Below the pieces are notes generated by a model. That model ran no database searches. It was not told the origin of the DNA and saw only the letters and a program-made list of their open reading frames with translations. 64,000 nt of DNA from Pinus tabuliformis. Taxonomy: Eukaryota; Streptophyta; Pinopsida; Pinales; Pinaceae. Shown piece after piece: positions 24,138 through 33,817 of this stretch. The position numbers were made by a program, and so were the translations under genes. The stretch covers positions 735,293,714-735,357,713 of the forward strand of contig CM062812.1 of assembly GCA_031772625.1 (NCBI GenBank). Direction: 5' to 3'. The stretch's first letter is position 1. Every line of letters begins with the position of its first letter.

Positions 24138-25186
24138 AGAGTGATACTCAGAGATCACAGCTGAGACTACAGCCAAGACCGCAACATGATTGGTGTCGAG
24201 ACTACTACATGTACAACTTGCCACTAAGCTTAATCAGTGTCCATGGTGAGGTGTGCAACACAAAACCCTCGTCTGAAGGTAATTACCTTTCGCATCTTGA
24301 AATAACGGATTTTAGGAAAGGAAATAAAATTACATAGGAAACGGAGTATAACACAGGTCTCCATGCGAAGCTACTGCTTTTGGGAATTTTCACCATAGGT
24401 TTTATGTTTCTGTTTGAGGTTTTGTCATAATTCGAACAGGGTCAAACAGACATTGGGGTTTTTTTTCTCCCCGCAGAGTTTTGAGTCACGGTATAACAAA
24501 TTCCTATGCTATTCAAAATTTCTGGCCTCTCGGTTATGCAGAATCACATGGGAAGTAACAAAACTACTTTTCCCTAAGGTGGAACGACGGTGGTGCAAAA
24601 TTTGTGGTCCAGATGGGCAACAGAAGGAGCATGACATAAGGAGTGGGGATACGATCTCCTTGACAAGCATCGGAGGAACTAACCCGAATACTTAAAATCT
24701 ACATGGGCATTGTGCAGTAAGGTATGCTTGGCCTCCTTATGATTTATCTTCAAAAATAATTATATACCATAGCGTTCTTAGCCCTTAACTACCTCTTTTT
24801 CCTTGGTTCCTGGATTTAAGAGTAATTATATATCGAGTAGTTTCTTCGGAACAGGAAATAATAGGTAGCATGTCTTTCTGTATTGATATCGAAAAATTCA
24901 TCTATCTAAAATTTCCTGTTTTTGAACTGTGTATAGGCCATCATCTTTGGCATTTGCTGTCAGATATCTGTATTATTTCGTGTCCATGCCTAGGATTGAG
25001 GTTCAGAATAGGAAAGTGTTGGTATAACTGCAAAGGATGTTATTGTTGTTGCATTGTGTTTTAAAAATTTTCAGGAATGATATCAATTTGGCATAGTTTT
25101 AATCATTTTTCTATGGTGTTTCTCTATCGCCTGAGTCTATTTCAGTAGCATCCACCCTTACTATCCTGTGACTACACTTGAATCAT
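24138..25186. other. No supported gene
   Basis: Mixed-composition sequence with a 93-codon frame (24414-24695) preceded by a possible splice acceptor (CCCCGCAG near 24476) and containing CKICGPDGQQKEHD. I could not assign it to a family and it may be chance. The right border is where LINE-2 homology begins. Confidence 0.4.
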
Positions 25187-27834
25187 CCACTCCACCATTC
25201 AAAAGTTGCATGCGTTGAAGAATGTGAAACAAGAAGAAAGCCATATAATATTGCCAATTCAGGCCATATTTGCTGAATTGATTGGCATTGGAAGAACATA
25301 TTAAAATTGGATTCCTCTTCTCATTCACACATTAGGCATTTGCTCGGCCCGTGCCATTTCCTTTTTTTTAGATTCTCCGAGGATAGATTTTTATTGTGGA
25401 ACACCAGCCACGAGAAGTATATTAATTTGGAAGAGTATCCAGTTTTTCAAAAAGCTGATGGGAATTTAGGATTGGAATGTATGGTCTTTAAACCAATTAG
25501 ATCTGTATAGATATCCTTTATGCAAACCTGTGTATTTGCTTTTTGCGCCTTCCAGATTAGATAATCATGTGACCTGGACCGATGAAAACCGCAGCTTCTC
25601 AAGACATCCCTAACAACATTCGATTGCCTTGCCATAGATTCTGACATACCTAGATCAAAGGCCTCTTTCCATAGAGGAAGTGGGCCTTGCCATCCTGCTA
25701 TAATCTTATCCCACGTAAAAAAGTCTTTGCTATGGAAGAAGGTTAGAAGCCTTTCGGGGATGGAAATAGTCTCTCTCCCGCACATGATAGGGTCTATCCC
25801 AATGACGATTCTGCTGCCAGATTGTAAGCACCATTTCAGATTCTTTAGGAAATATTGCTCAATTTTATGAAAACTGAGCCATATAGCTGACCCATACTTG
25901 GCTCCAATCCTTCCTAATCTGAACCAATATTCCATGTCTTTGCCTTTCATATATTTCTTTTTTATGGTAATGCTCCATGGCCCTTCCCTGAATATGCCTC
26001 TCCACAGTGATTTGCACAATAGTACTTTTCTGAAAACCTTCAAATCCAATAATCCCCAACCTCCTGAATTCTTTGGCATAGAGATCTTTTCCATTCTAGT
26101 AAGATGATATTTTCCCTGTTCCGACTTGCCGCCCCATATAAAGTTTGCAGTTATCTTGTTCATTTTCTGGATGATACTTGCAGGGAGAAAGAAAATGTGT
26201 GCCCAATATACAACAAGTTGAGTTAAAACTACTTGAGTTAGAACAATTATTCCTGCCAATGATAGACACTTGTATTCCCATGCAGAGATCTTTTTATAGT
26301 ATCTATCTATTAACCATTGCCAATATTCTTTAGAGTAACCCTTGGCCTTTAGCCGAAAACCCAAATATTTTAATCCTTCCTTGATTGACCTTGCCTCTAC
26401 CCCAAACAGCACAAAAATCCATTCCACTATTTCCATATTGGCGTCATTGTGGAAGAGAATGGGTTTAGATTTGTTAATTTGTAATCTAGTAGGACTCTGG
26501 AACCTATTTAGAATGTCATTGAGACATGTCCACAAGATCCTGCACAGCATTGCAAAAATGAGCACATCGTCGACAAATAAGTTGTGTGAGATGTAGTTGT
26601 TCCTGCAAATCTTCACTCGCCTGTACAGTTCCTTATTAATATGAAGGCTTAGAGAGTTCATTGCTAGGATGAACAACAAAGCACAGAGAGGGCATCCTTG
26701 ACGTAGCCCCCTCTCTACTGGGAAAAAAGGAGAAGGAATCCCATTTATGATGACAACATAGTTCACGTTCTCTACACATGCCATGAGCCAGTTTATGACA
26801 TTTGATTTCAGGCCGATCTTAGCTAATAAGGATCTAATGAACCCCCAATCTAAGTAGTCAAAAGCTTTTTGTAAATCAATTTTCAGAATGGCAGCTTCAG
26901 ATTTATTTGAGAGCATGATAAACAAGCTTTCTTGAGTATTGGAAACTACATCCAATATATTCCTCCCCTTCAAAAAAGCATGTTGATCCTTTGTTAAAGA
27001 GCTGGCTAAGGTCGCTTTGATCCTTTCAGCAATTATTTTTGTGATGATTTTGAAAGTTATATTGCATAATGAGATTGGTCTAAAATCTTTAAAGGAGTCC
27101 ACTTCCAATTTCTTTGGGATAAGAGCTATCTGCGTGGAAGATGTAATCTGATGAATGCTGCCTCAACCATCCTCAACAAATCTAGTTTGATGATATCAAT
27201 GAAGTGTATAAAGAATTCTATTGTCCAGCCATCTGGACCAGGACATTTGTCCTTCTTGAAGGCCTTCATAACTCCTAAAAGCTCTTCCCCTGTTATGGGC
27301 TGGAACAAGCAATCATTTTTTCATCATCGAACATTCGAGGGACCAGATCTATACCCCATAAGATATCTTGAAAACTACAATTTTCCCTTCTTTTATATTG
27401 GTTTTTAAAATGTCTCACAGCTTCCTTTGAGATTTCTTGTTGTGAGAAGAGGAAGCCCCCCTGACCATCACTTATTTTCCATATGGAGTTTCTCTCACGC
27501 CTGACATTTGCATACTTATGGAAAAATTTAGTGTTTCTGTCACCTTCTTTGAGCCAAATTGCCCTGCTCTTTAGTCTCCATGAGACTTCTTCCTGCTTCA
27601 GTAAATTTTGTTTTTTCCTTTCTAGCTCATTTCGGTGACATCTCATGCTAAAAGGAAGTGAGTTGGCATCCAAAACCTTGGATATACTGTCCAATTCCTT
27701 CTGTATTTCTTGAAGGGCCAATATGTCTGCCTGTTTCTTTTTATATTGCCATTCTTTGACCACTTTCCTCATAGTGGATAGCTTGTATCTAAATGTCAGA
27801 AAAGGGGGGTCATGTTTTTTGCAGATAAATCCTT
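25187..27834 (-). pseudogene. LINE-2 ORF2, RT to zf-RVT part
   Basis: From the top: KEGDRNTKFFHKYANVRRE linker (about 27540), GPDGWTIEFFIHF (27230), then a long open stretch from 27108 with FRPISLCNITFKIITKII, AAILKIDLQKAFDYLDW, RGLRQGCPLCALLF (26700), FVDD (26565), and the LGGW/WGL thumb region. Breaks: frame change near 27300, a gap or frameshift near 27130-27170 (the ALIPKK block is split), TGA at 25447-25449, and a stop in the zinc region near 25340. RT catalytic aspartates are intact. RNase H is absent. Upstream part lies at 33818-34606 beyond copia-1. Confidence 0.88.
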
Positions 27835-27839
27835 CCATG
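25187..27839 (-). mobile_element. LINE-2, 3' part (cut by copia-1; 3' truncated)
   Basis: Second plant L1-type element on the minus strand. This part carries ORF2 from the linker before RT to the zf-RVT region and stops at ...ATFEWWSG, the point where LINE-1 continues into RNase H. The missing 3' end is unusual because LINE copies are normally truncated at the 5' end, so a later deletion or rearrangement is likely. The right limit is the CCATG target duplication of copia-1 (27835-27839). Confidence 0.88.
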
Positions 27840-28297
27840 TGTTAGGATATTCCGACACATAGGATATAGTTAAGATCAACTTGGTCTAGTTTAGAGTTAG
27901 GTATAGAGTTAGGTAAAGTGTCTTTCTTTACCGTTGTACATATTGTAACTTACAATCCGACGGTCACGATATGTAGTGATCCGACGGTTCACTCTCACCT
28001 CGGTATTATCGACACTTGATCCGTGGCTTGACACCCGATTGGTCCATGAGTTCTATTTAAAGCGCATGGAGGGTCATTGTTCGGGTAATCCGTGCATGAG
28101 AGAAGCTTATGTAAATTTTCATTCTTTGATTAATAAATTGTCTGTACCCACGTTGGGACAGGCCGTGGACTGTTTCCCTCCTTGCACTCTGAGGGTTTTA
28201 ACCACGTCAAAAATACTGGTGTATTGATTTGAGATCTGGTTGTGAGCGGTGTCCTTTTGGTATTCTTTCTGAGGAACTTACCCTGTAAATTCCTACA
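27840..28297 (+). repeat. Copia-1 5' LTR
   Basis: 458 bp, TGTTAGGATATTCC...AATTCCTACA. Contains a TATA-like TATTTAAA (28054-28061) and AATAAA (28132-28137) about 70 bp further on, giving a plausible short R region between them. The 83-codon frame inside it (27976-28227) recurs in the other LTR and is not regarded as a gene. Confidence 0.97.
28054..28061 (+). promoter_or_regulatory. Copia-1 LTR TATA-like box
   Basis: TATTTAAA, 71 bp upstream of an AATAAA poly(A) signal within the LTR. The order TATA then AATAAA is the expected LTR layout. The start site itself is not visible. Confidence 0.5.
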
Positions 28298-28309
28298 TGG
28301 TATCAGAGC
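28298..28309 (+). other. Copia-1 primer binding site (initiator Met-tRNA)
   Basis: TGGTATCAGAGC directly after the LTR end CTACA, the consensus plant copia site. Confidence 0.97.
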
Positions 28310-28928
28310 TATTTGAGGGCCGCGTCCGTTGGTGATCCAAATCTGAAGCCGGTAGAACTGCATGTGGCTGTCGTTTCCTAGATCTGCTGTTTCTGACTGC
28401 TTTCGGGCCGAGAGGACTACTCTGTTGCGTTCGGAGCATCTGTTCAGTGAGGAACCCCTTTCGTTTCACGCGAAAAGGTTTCCGGTAGCCCTAGCTGCGT
28501 CATTTTTCAGATCGGGAGGTATACAGTGTTTTTTGCAGTTTACTGTCATTTTCTCTCTGCTTATTTCGGTTTCGGTTTATTTAGCCTTTTTTTTTTCCGG
28601 ATCTATACCTTTCATTTCTGCGTATGCTCTTTGCCCTGCGACTCTGTGCGATCTGGGCAAATCAGAAACAGAAAGAAAGGATTTTTCTCATGCGTATGCT
28701 CTTTTCCCTGCACCTTAGTGTGATCTTGGAAAATCAGAAACATTGAGAAAAATATTTAGTTTTTCGGTTAAAAGCTAACTTTGAGATTTTTTTTTAAAAT
28801 TCTAGTTTTTTGGCTAAAGCTAACTTCGAGCCGTAAGGTTCGTTTTTCTTTGCATATTCGTGTTGGGTTTTGTGTTTTGTGTTTTGTAGGGGAAAAGAGC
28901 CTTCCCAAGGCAAGCACGCAAATCGAGG

Positions 28929-28930
28929 CC

Positions 28931-28963
<33 letters not shown>
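28929..28963. repeat. C13-(CT)11 simple repeat in copia-1 leader
   Basis: A run of 13 C passes into 11 CT units, ending just upstream of the tRNA-like segment. Confidence 0.92.
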
Positions 28964-28968
28964 AAATA

Positions 28969-29040
28969 TTTTGTATAGATCAATTGGTTCAAAGACTTTT
29001 TAAGAGAGTAGAGGTCTTGGGTTCAAGTCTCCATTTTGTG
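28969..29040 (+). other. tRNA-like segment (A and B box spacing) in copia-1 leader
   Basis: TAGATCAATTGG at 28976 resembles an RNA polymerase III A box and GGGTTCAAGTC at 29019 a B box. If the GG at 28986-28987 is tRNA positions 18-19, the TTC of the T loop falls exactly at position 54-56. D-stem and acceptor pairing are poor, so this is a tRNA-derived relic or SINE fragment, not a functional tRNA gene. Confidence 0.4.
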
Positions 29041-29234
29041 GGGGCGGATTTTTTCATTCCCGCACATTCGCGCACTTTGCCGGCAACGTCAACAATTTTT
29101 TTTCAAAAAGTCATAACTTCTTCATCCGGAAGCCTTTTTCAGAGCCGTTTTTTTTAAAACCGCCTATTTTTTCGAGATCTATCCATTGGACCGCTTACTT
29201 TCAGCATCTTCAGCTTCAGGTTTTTTTTCAAAAA

Positions 29235-32200
29235 ATGGAAAGTCCATGCCAAGTCATTCTTGACAGCACTAACTACTTCCAATGGGTAGCCTACATGGGA
29301 GATTTACTTAGAAGTAAAGGTCTCTTCAGAATAGCCACAGACCAAGAGAAGAAACCCAAAGATGAAGACAAGGCCGAAAAATGGGAAAATAGACAAGATC
29401 AAGCACGTGGTTTGATAGGAATGTCTGTTTCTCCTGATCTTAGATTCCACATTGCAGAAATTGAAACTCCTCATGAAGCATTAGAAAAACTTGCTAAAGT
29501 TTTTGGGATTAAAAATGAAATTAGAGCCCATCAACTTGAGAATGAGTTGCTTACTTTGGATCCTAATAATTTTTCTTGCATTGAAGATTTCTTGTCCAAA
29601 TTCAAGACCCTTAGATATCTCTTGGAAGGTGTTAAAGTTAAGAAAGAAGATGGTAACCTTATTTATTCCATCCTTACTAAGTTGGGACCAGCCTACTCTG
29701 TATTTGTTTCCACTTTCCATTCTACAAGGGAAGCTTTCATTTGTCAAGGCAAAGACTACAAACCCCCTTCCTTTGACTCCTTTTGTGATTCCTTAATAAG
29801 AGAACAAGAAAAACTCTTACACCTTGGTCTTCTTAATCTTGGAAACTCTTCCTCGAAAGCGTTAGCCGCCCAGCAGCAACCAAATTCAAAGAATCCTAAG
29901 AAGTCTTATCCTCAAAGGAATGGTCCTAAACCAACTCAGCCTCAAGATGAAAGATCATTTCAGCAAAATGACAAGACCAATAAAAACAAATGGAAGAGGA
30001 CTGACAGACATTGTAACTTTTGTAATCGAGATGGCCACTTAGAATCTAAATGCTTTAAGAAGATGGAAGCCTTGGAAGCCGCAATGAAGAAACATAACAT
30101 CCATGTGGAGCCTACTTCAACTTCAACTTCCGGAATGGCACTTTCTGCATGTCGTTGTCAATCATCTCAGTCTGGTTATGCTTTAAATGTATCTTCTTCT
30201 TCTTCTCATTCTCATGAGTGGCTCATTGATTCTGGAGCCTCTTATCACATGGCCAAAAACCAAGCCATGTTTTCTTCTTTAAAAGATTGTAACACCAAAA
30301 ATATATATGTTGGTGATGATAGATCTCTTAGTGTTGTAGGGACTGGAACTGTTCATCTAGACAATGGTCAGTTTAATGATGTATTATGTGTTCCAACCTT
30401 ATCCTCCAACCTTCTATCTGTCTATCAGATAACTCATTCAGGTGAAGGCAAAATTGTTGAATTTTCACCTCATGATGTTGTAATCAAGGATCTAAAAGAT
30501 CCTAAACAGATCCTAGCTACTGGTCTTGCTGATGATTCCACAAGGTTGTATAAGTTTCACAACTTTGGGTCATCAAATCTTCCCTCAGCATTTGTTGCTC
30601 ATAATGATGAAGTGAGCAAACTTTGGCATGAGCGATTTGGTCACTTAAACTATCGCTCCCTTCAGCATCTATGTAAAGAAAATATGGTGACAGGTCTTCC
30701 TATGATATCTTGCAGAGATGGTGTTTGTTCCGGATGTGTACTCGGAAAACATCATCGGGACAGTTTTGACAAACGTGCCTCTTGGCACGCCTCAGCCCCT
30801 TTACAGCTTGTGCACAGTGATTTATGTGGTCCTCTTCCTGTTGCTTCATTCTCTGGTTGCAAGTACTTCTTAACCTTCATTGATGATTTCTCCAGACGCA
30901 CTTGGGTATACTTCTTAAAACTCAAGAGCGAAGTATTTAACACTTTTTTGGCCTTCAAAGCCTTTGTTGAAAAACAATCTGGACATCAAATTCTTAAGCT
31001 ACGAACTGATAATGGTGGAGAATATGTTAAAAACACATTCATCAACTTTTGCACTGAAAATGGAATTCAAATGCAACATACTGTTCCATACACTCCACAA
31101 CAAAATGGTGTAGCTGAAAGGAAAAATCGCACCTTAAAGGAAATGGCTAATTGTATGCTGCAATCTAAAGGACTCAGTCTTAGTTTTTGGGCCGAAGCAA
31201 TTAATTGTGCAAATTATATAATCAATCGCACTCCTACTAAGGTTCTAGAGAATATCACTCCAGAAGAAGCTTGGAGTTCCATTAAACCAGATGTAAGTCA
31301 CTTTCGTGTGTTTGGAAGTGAAGCATGGGCCCATATTCCAGATGAAAAGCATAAAGCTTTAGAACCTAAGAGTGAGAAATGCACTTTTGTTGGATATTCT
31401 GAAGATGTAAAAGGTTACAGACTTATTCCATTTAAGTCCAAAAATGTTATCATTAGAAGAGATGTAAAATTTGATGAAAATAAATCGGCCTGCGAGCCTA
31501 GTCCGGCGGATGTGCCACCTCTTCCTATCTCTTCTACTTTTGAAAACATTTCTTCTTCAGATGATGAAAGTGAGGATGACAATCCTCCCCCACCTCCTCA
31601 GGATCCTCAACTTCCAAGATGGGTCCGTGCTACTCGAGATGCAGCAGGTGATCTTGCCGGTGATCCTACAGATCAGCGACGTACACGTTCTCAGTTTGAA
31701 AGAGCCTCTTCTTTACTGGCTCAAGCTCCAGTAAATCATGATCCTGACACTTTTGCAGAAGCTTCAGGCCATCCACATTGGGAAGCAGCTATGAATGAAG
31801 AATATCAGTCATTGATGACAAATGATACATGGGATCTTGTTCCTCTACCAACGGGACGAAAACTTGTAAGATGTAAATGGGTTTACAGAACCAAGTATGG
31901 ACCAGATGGCAAAATTGATAAACATAAAGCTCGTCTTGTTGCTAAGGGCTTTTCACAGGTTGAAGGAATTGACTACACTGAAACCTTCGCCCCTGTTGCC
32001 AAAATGAACTCTATCCGCCTTGTTCTTTCCCTTGCTGCCTCTTTAAAATGGGAAGTCCATCAAATGGATGTTAAATCTGCCTTCTTGCATGGGGACTTGC
32101 AGGAAGAAATCTATATGGAACAACCCATTGGCTTCATACAAACAGACTCAAGCCTTGTGTGTCGACTTAAGAAATCCCTTTATGGTCTCAAGCAGGCTCC

Positions 32201-33278
32201 TCGGGCTTGGTATGCCAAAATGGATAGCTTTCTTTTAGAATCTGGCTTTTCTAGGTGTCATTCTGACAATACTGTCTACACCAAGAAAGTGGGTGACTCT
32301 CTTATCATCCTTGTTCTTTATGTTGATGATCTTATCCTTACTGGTAGTGATCCCAACCTTATAAACCATGTGAAGTCTATCCTTAAAAAGAAATTTGAAA
32401 TGACAGACTTAGGACACTTACACTATTTTCTCGGTCTTCAAGTCTTGCAATCCAAGGAGGGTATTTCCCTTTCCCAGTCCAAGTATGCTTGTGATATTCT
32501 TCGTCATTTTCACATGGAAGACTGTAAGCCAGCCCCTTCTCCCTTTCAGTCTGGAGTCAAACTTTCAGTCTCTTGTTCTTCTCCTGAAGTTGATGCTACC
32601 TTATACCGTCAACTTGTAGGAAAACTCTTGTACTTAACCCATACTCGTCCTGATCTTTCCTTTGCTGTTGGCCTTGTTGCTCGTTTTATGCAAAACCCCC
32701 GTGAAAGTCACTGGAAAGCAGCCAAAAGAATACTTCGTTATGTTCGAGGTACAGTACAGTTTGGGATTCATTACAGTGCCAAAGCAGCTCCTCTGTTAGT
32801 TGGTTTCACTGATTCTGATTGGGCTGGTGACCCTGATGATCGGAAGTCTACTGTCGGTTATGTCTTCACTCTTGGTTCAGGACCTATTACATGGGCTTGT
32901 AAGAAACAGGCTGCCATTTCTCTTTCGTCAGCAGAAGCAGAGTATCGTGGTGCCGTGGAAGCTAGTAAGGAAGCCTTGTGGCTTCGTCAGATCCTATCAG
33001 AGTTTGGCTTTGAGCAGCAGCATCCAACCTCCCTTTGGTGTGATAATCAAAGTGCCATTCAGCTATGCAAAGATCCAGTCCAGCATCAGCGCAGCAAACA
33101 CATCGAACTACACATGCACTTCATCAGAAAACTCATTCATGACCATGCTCTTGAAGTACAATATTGTCCAACAGATGATCAGATTGCAGACATCTTCACA
33201 AAGGCTCTCACAGAGGCGAAGTTCACTAAACTTCGATATATGCTTAGAGTTCAGGAAGTTGTCACTAAGGGGGGATAG
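29235..33278 (+). CDS. Copia-1 gag-pol polyprotein, 1347 residues, intact
   Basis: Single polyprotein that is self-cleaved to capsid, protease, integrase and RT-RNase H for cytoplasmic reverse transcription and nuclear integration. Visible order: gag with UBN2-type helical region (residues 1-200), CCHC knuckle C260-x2-C263-x4-H268-x4-C273, protease D332-S-G, pre-integrase HHCC (H465, H470, C498, C501), integrase D529, D592, E628 (the last two separated by exactly 35 residues), RT YVDD at 1029-1032, RNase H TDSDWAG (1192-1198), SSAEAEY (1231-1237) and WCDNQSA (1268-1274), and a C-terminal FTKAL. The ATG at 29235 is chosen because MESPCQVILDSTNYFQW matches the usual gag start and no earlier in-frame ATG is better. 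Length is normal for copia. No stop, frameshift or missing catalytic residue was seen. Confidence 0.97.
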   Translation: MESPCQVILDSTNYFQWVAYMGDLLRSKGLFRIATDQEKKPKDEDKAEKWENRQDQARGLIGMSVSPDLRFHIAEIETPHEALEKLAKVFGIKNEIRAHQLENELLTLDPNNFSCIEDFLSKFKTLRYLLEGVKVKKEDGNLIYSILTKLGPAYSVFVSTFHSTREAFICQGKDYKPPSFDSFCDSLIREQEKLLHLGLLNLGNSSSKALAAQQQPNSKNPKKSYPQRNGPKPTQPQDERSFQQNDKTNKNKWKRTDRHCNFCNRDGHLESKCFKKMEALEAAMKKHNIHVEPTSTSTSGMALSACRCQSSQSGYALNVSSSSSHSHEWLIDSGASYHMAKNQAMFSSLKDCNTKNIYVGDDRSLSVVGTGTVHLDNGQFNDVLCVPTLSSNLLSVYQITHSGEGKIVEFSPHDVVIKDLKDPKQILATGLADDSTRLYKFHNFGSSNLPSAFVAHNDEVSKLWHERFGHLNYRSLQHLCKENMVTGLPMISCRDGVCSGCVLGKHHRDSFDKRASWHASAPLQLVHSDLCGPLPVASFSGCKYFLTFIDDFSRRTWVYFLKLKSEVFNTFLAFKAFVEKQSGHQILKLRTDNGGEYVKNTFINFCTENGIQMQHTVPYTPQQNGVAERKNRTLKEMANCMLQSKGLSLSFWAEAINCANYIINRTPTKVLENITPEEAWSSIKPDVSHFRVFGSEAWAHIPDEKHKALEPKSEKCTFVGYSEDVKGYRLIPFKSKNVIIRRDVKFDENKSACEPSPADVPPLPISSTFENISSSDDESEDDNPPPPPQDPQLPRWVRATRDAAGDLAGDPTDQRRTRSQFERASSLLAQAPVNHDPDTFAEASGHPHWEAAMNEEYQSLMTNDTWDLVPLPTGRKLVRCKWVYRTKYGPDGKIDKHKARLVAKGFSQVEGIDYTETFAPVAKMNSIRLVLSLAASLKWEVHQMDVKSAFLHGDLQEEIYMEQPIGFIQTDSSLVCRLKKSLYGLKQAPRAWYAKMDSFLLESGFSRCHSDNTVYTKKVGDSLIILVLYVDDLILTGSDPNLINHVKSILKKKFEMTDLGHLHYFLGLQVLQSKEGISLSQSKYACDILRHFHMEDCKPAPSPFQSGVKLSVSCSSPEVDATLYRQLVGKLLYLTHTRPDLSFAVGLVARFMQNPRESHWKAAKRILRYVRGTVQFGIHYSAKAAPLLVGFTDSDWAGDPDDRKSTVGYVFTLGSGPITWACKKQAAISLSSAEAEYRGAVEASKEALWLRQILSEFGFEQQHPTSLWCDNQSAIQLCKDPVQHQRSKHIELHMHFIRKLIHDHALEVQYCPTDDQIADIFTKALTEAKFTKLRYMLRVQEVVTKGG
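33267..33276 (+). other. Upstream copy of the copia-1 purine tract
   Basis: AAGGGGGGAT overlaps the last codons of gag-pol and is identical to the tract that abuts the 3' LTR 84 bp downstream. Confidence 0.7.
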
Positions 33279-33350
33279 GCTCTAGTGCCTCCTTCCTTCT
33301 CCTATTGTGTCATATTTGTAAATCCTTCAATCCTATCCCAAGTTGTTCTT

Positions 33351-33359
33351 AAGGGGGGA
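33351..33359 (+). other. Copia-1 polypurine tract
   Basis: AAGGGGGGA directly before the 3' LTR start TGTTAGG at 33360; primer for plus-strand DNA synthesis in LTR elements. Confidence 0.92.
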
Positions 33360-33817
33360 TGTTAGGATATTCCGACACATAGGATATAGTTAAGATCAAC
33401 TTGGTCTAGTTTAGAGTTAGGTATAGAGTTAGGTAAAGTGTCTTTCTTTACCGTTGTACATATTGTAACTTACAATCCGACGGTCACGATATGTAGTGAT
33501 CCGACGGTTCACTCTCACCTCGGTATTATCGACACTTGATCCGTGGCTTGACACCCGATTGGTCCATGAGTTCTATTTAAAGCGCATGGAGGGTCATTGT
33601 TCGGGTAATCCGTGCATGAGAGAAGCTTATGTAAATTTTCATTCTTTGATTAATAAATTGTCTGTACCCACGTTGGGACAGGCCGTGGACTGTTTCCCTC
33701 CTTGCACTCTGAGGGTTTTAACCACGTCAAAAATACTGGTGTATTGATTTGAGATCTGGTTGTGAGCGGTGTCCTTTTGGTATTCTTTCTGAGGAACTTA
33801 CCCTGTAAATTCCTACA
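33360..33817 (+). repeat. Copia-1 3' LTR
   Basis: 458 bp, identical to the 5' LTR in every base compared, followed by the CCATG target duplication (33818-33822). Confidence 0.97.

Larger units (their letters stand above)
28310..29234 (+). other. Copia-1 leader (925 nt) with repeats and a tRNA-like segment
   Basis: Long untranslated leader between PBS and gag. It holds two copies of a 72-bp imperfect repeat (from 28619 and 28691, each starting TGCGTATGCTCTT), a C13 run joined to (CT)11 at 28929-28963, and a tRNA-like segment at 28969-29040. The gag ATG at 29235 follows a T-rich tract and AAAAA. Confidence 0.8.
27840..33817 (+). mobile_element. Copia-1: intact, very young Ty1/copia retrotransposon inserted in LINE-2
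   Basis: A 5978-bp element with identical 458-bp LTRs (no difference found in a line-by-line comparison), flanked by CCATG on both sides (27835-27839 and 33818-33822). It has a perfect initiator-Met PBS, a long leader, one uninterrupted gag-pol frame and a purine tract before the 3' LTR. Joining the two flanks restores LINE-2 ORF2 (ELITKTW followed by the linker region), so the insertion is exact. All features needed for autonomous transposition are visible. Confidence 0.97.

Noticed and set aside
24414-24695. 93-codon frame with a C-x2-C pair (CKIC) as a possible zinc protein exon
   Set aside because: Only one Cys pair, no homologous family recalled and no further exons; left as unsupported.
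27976-28227. 83-codon open frame in the copia-1 LTR, repeated at 33496-33747
   Set aside because: It is duplicated only because the LTRs are identical. No protein family resemblance, and it crosses the TATA and poly(A) signals.
28969-29040. A functional tRNA gene in the copia-1 leader
   Set aside because: Acceptor and D stems do not pair; only box motifs and spacing are tRNA-like, so it is reported as a relic instead.
31471-33285. Overlapping alternate-frame ORFs inside copia-1 gag-pol (for example 32800-33285)
   Set aside because: Shadows of the intact polyprotein frame.
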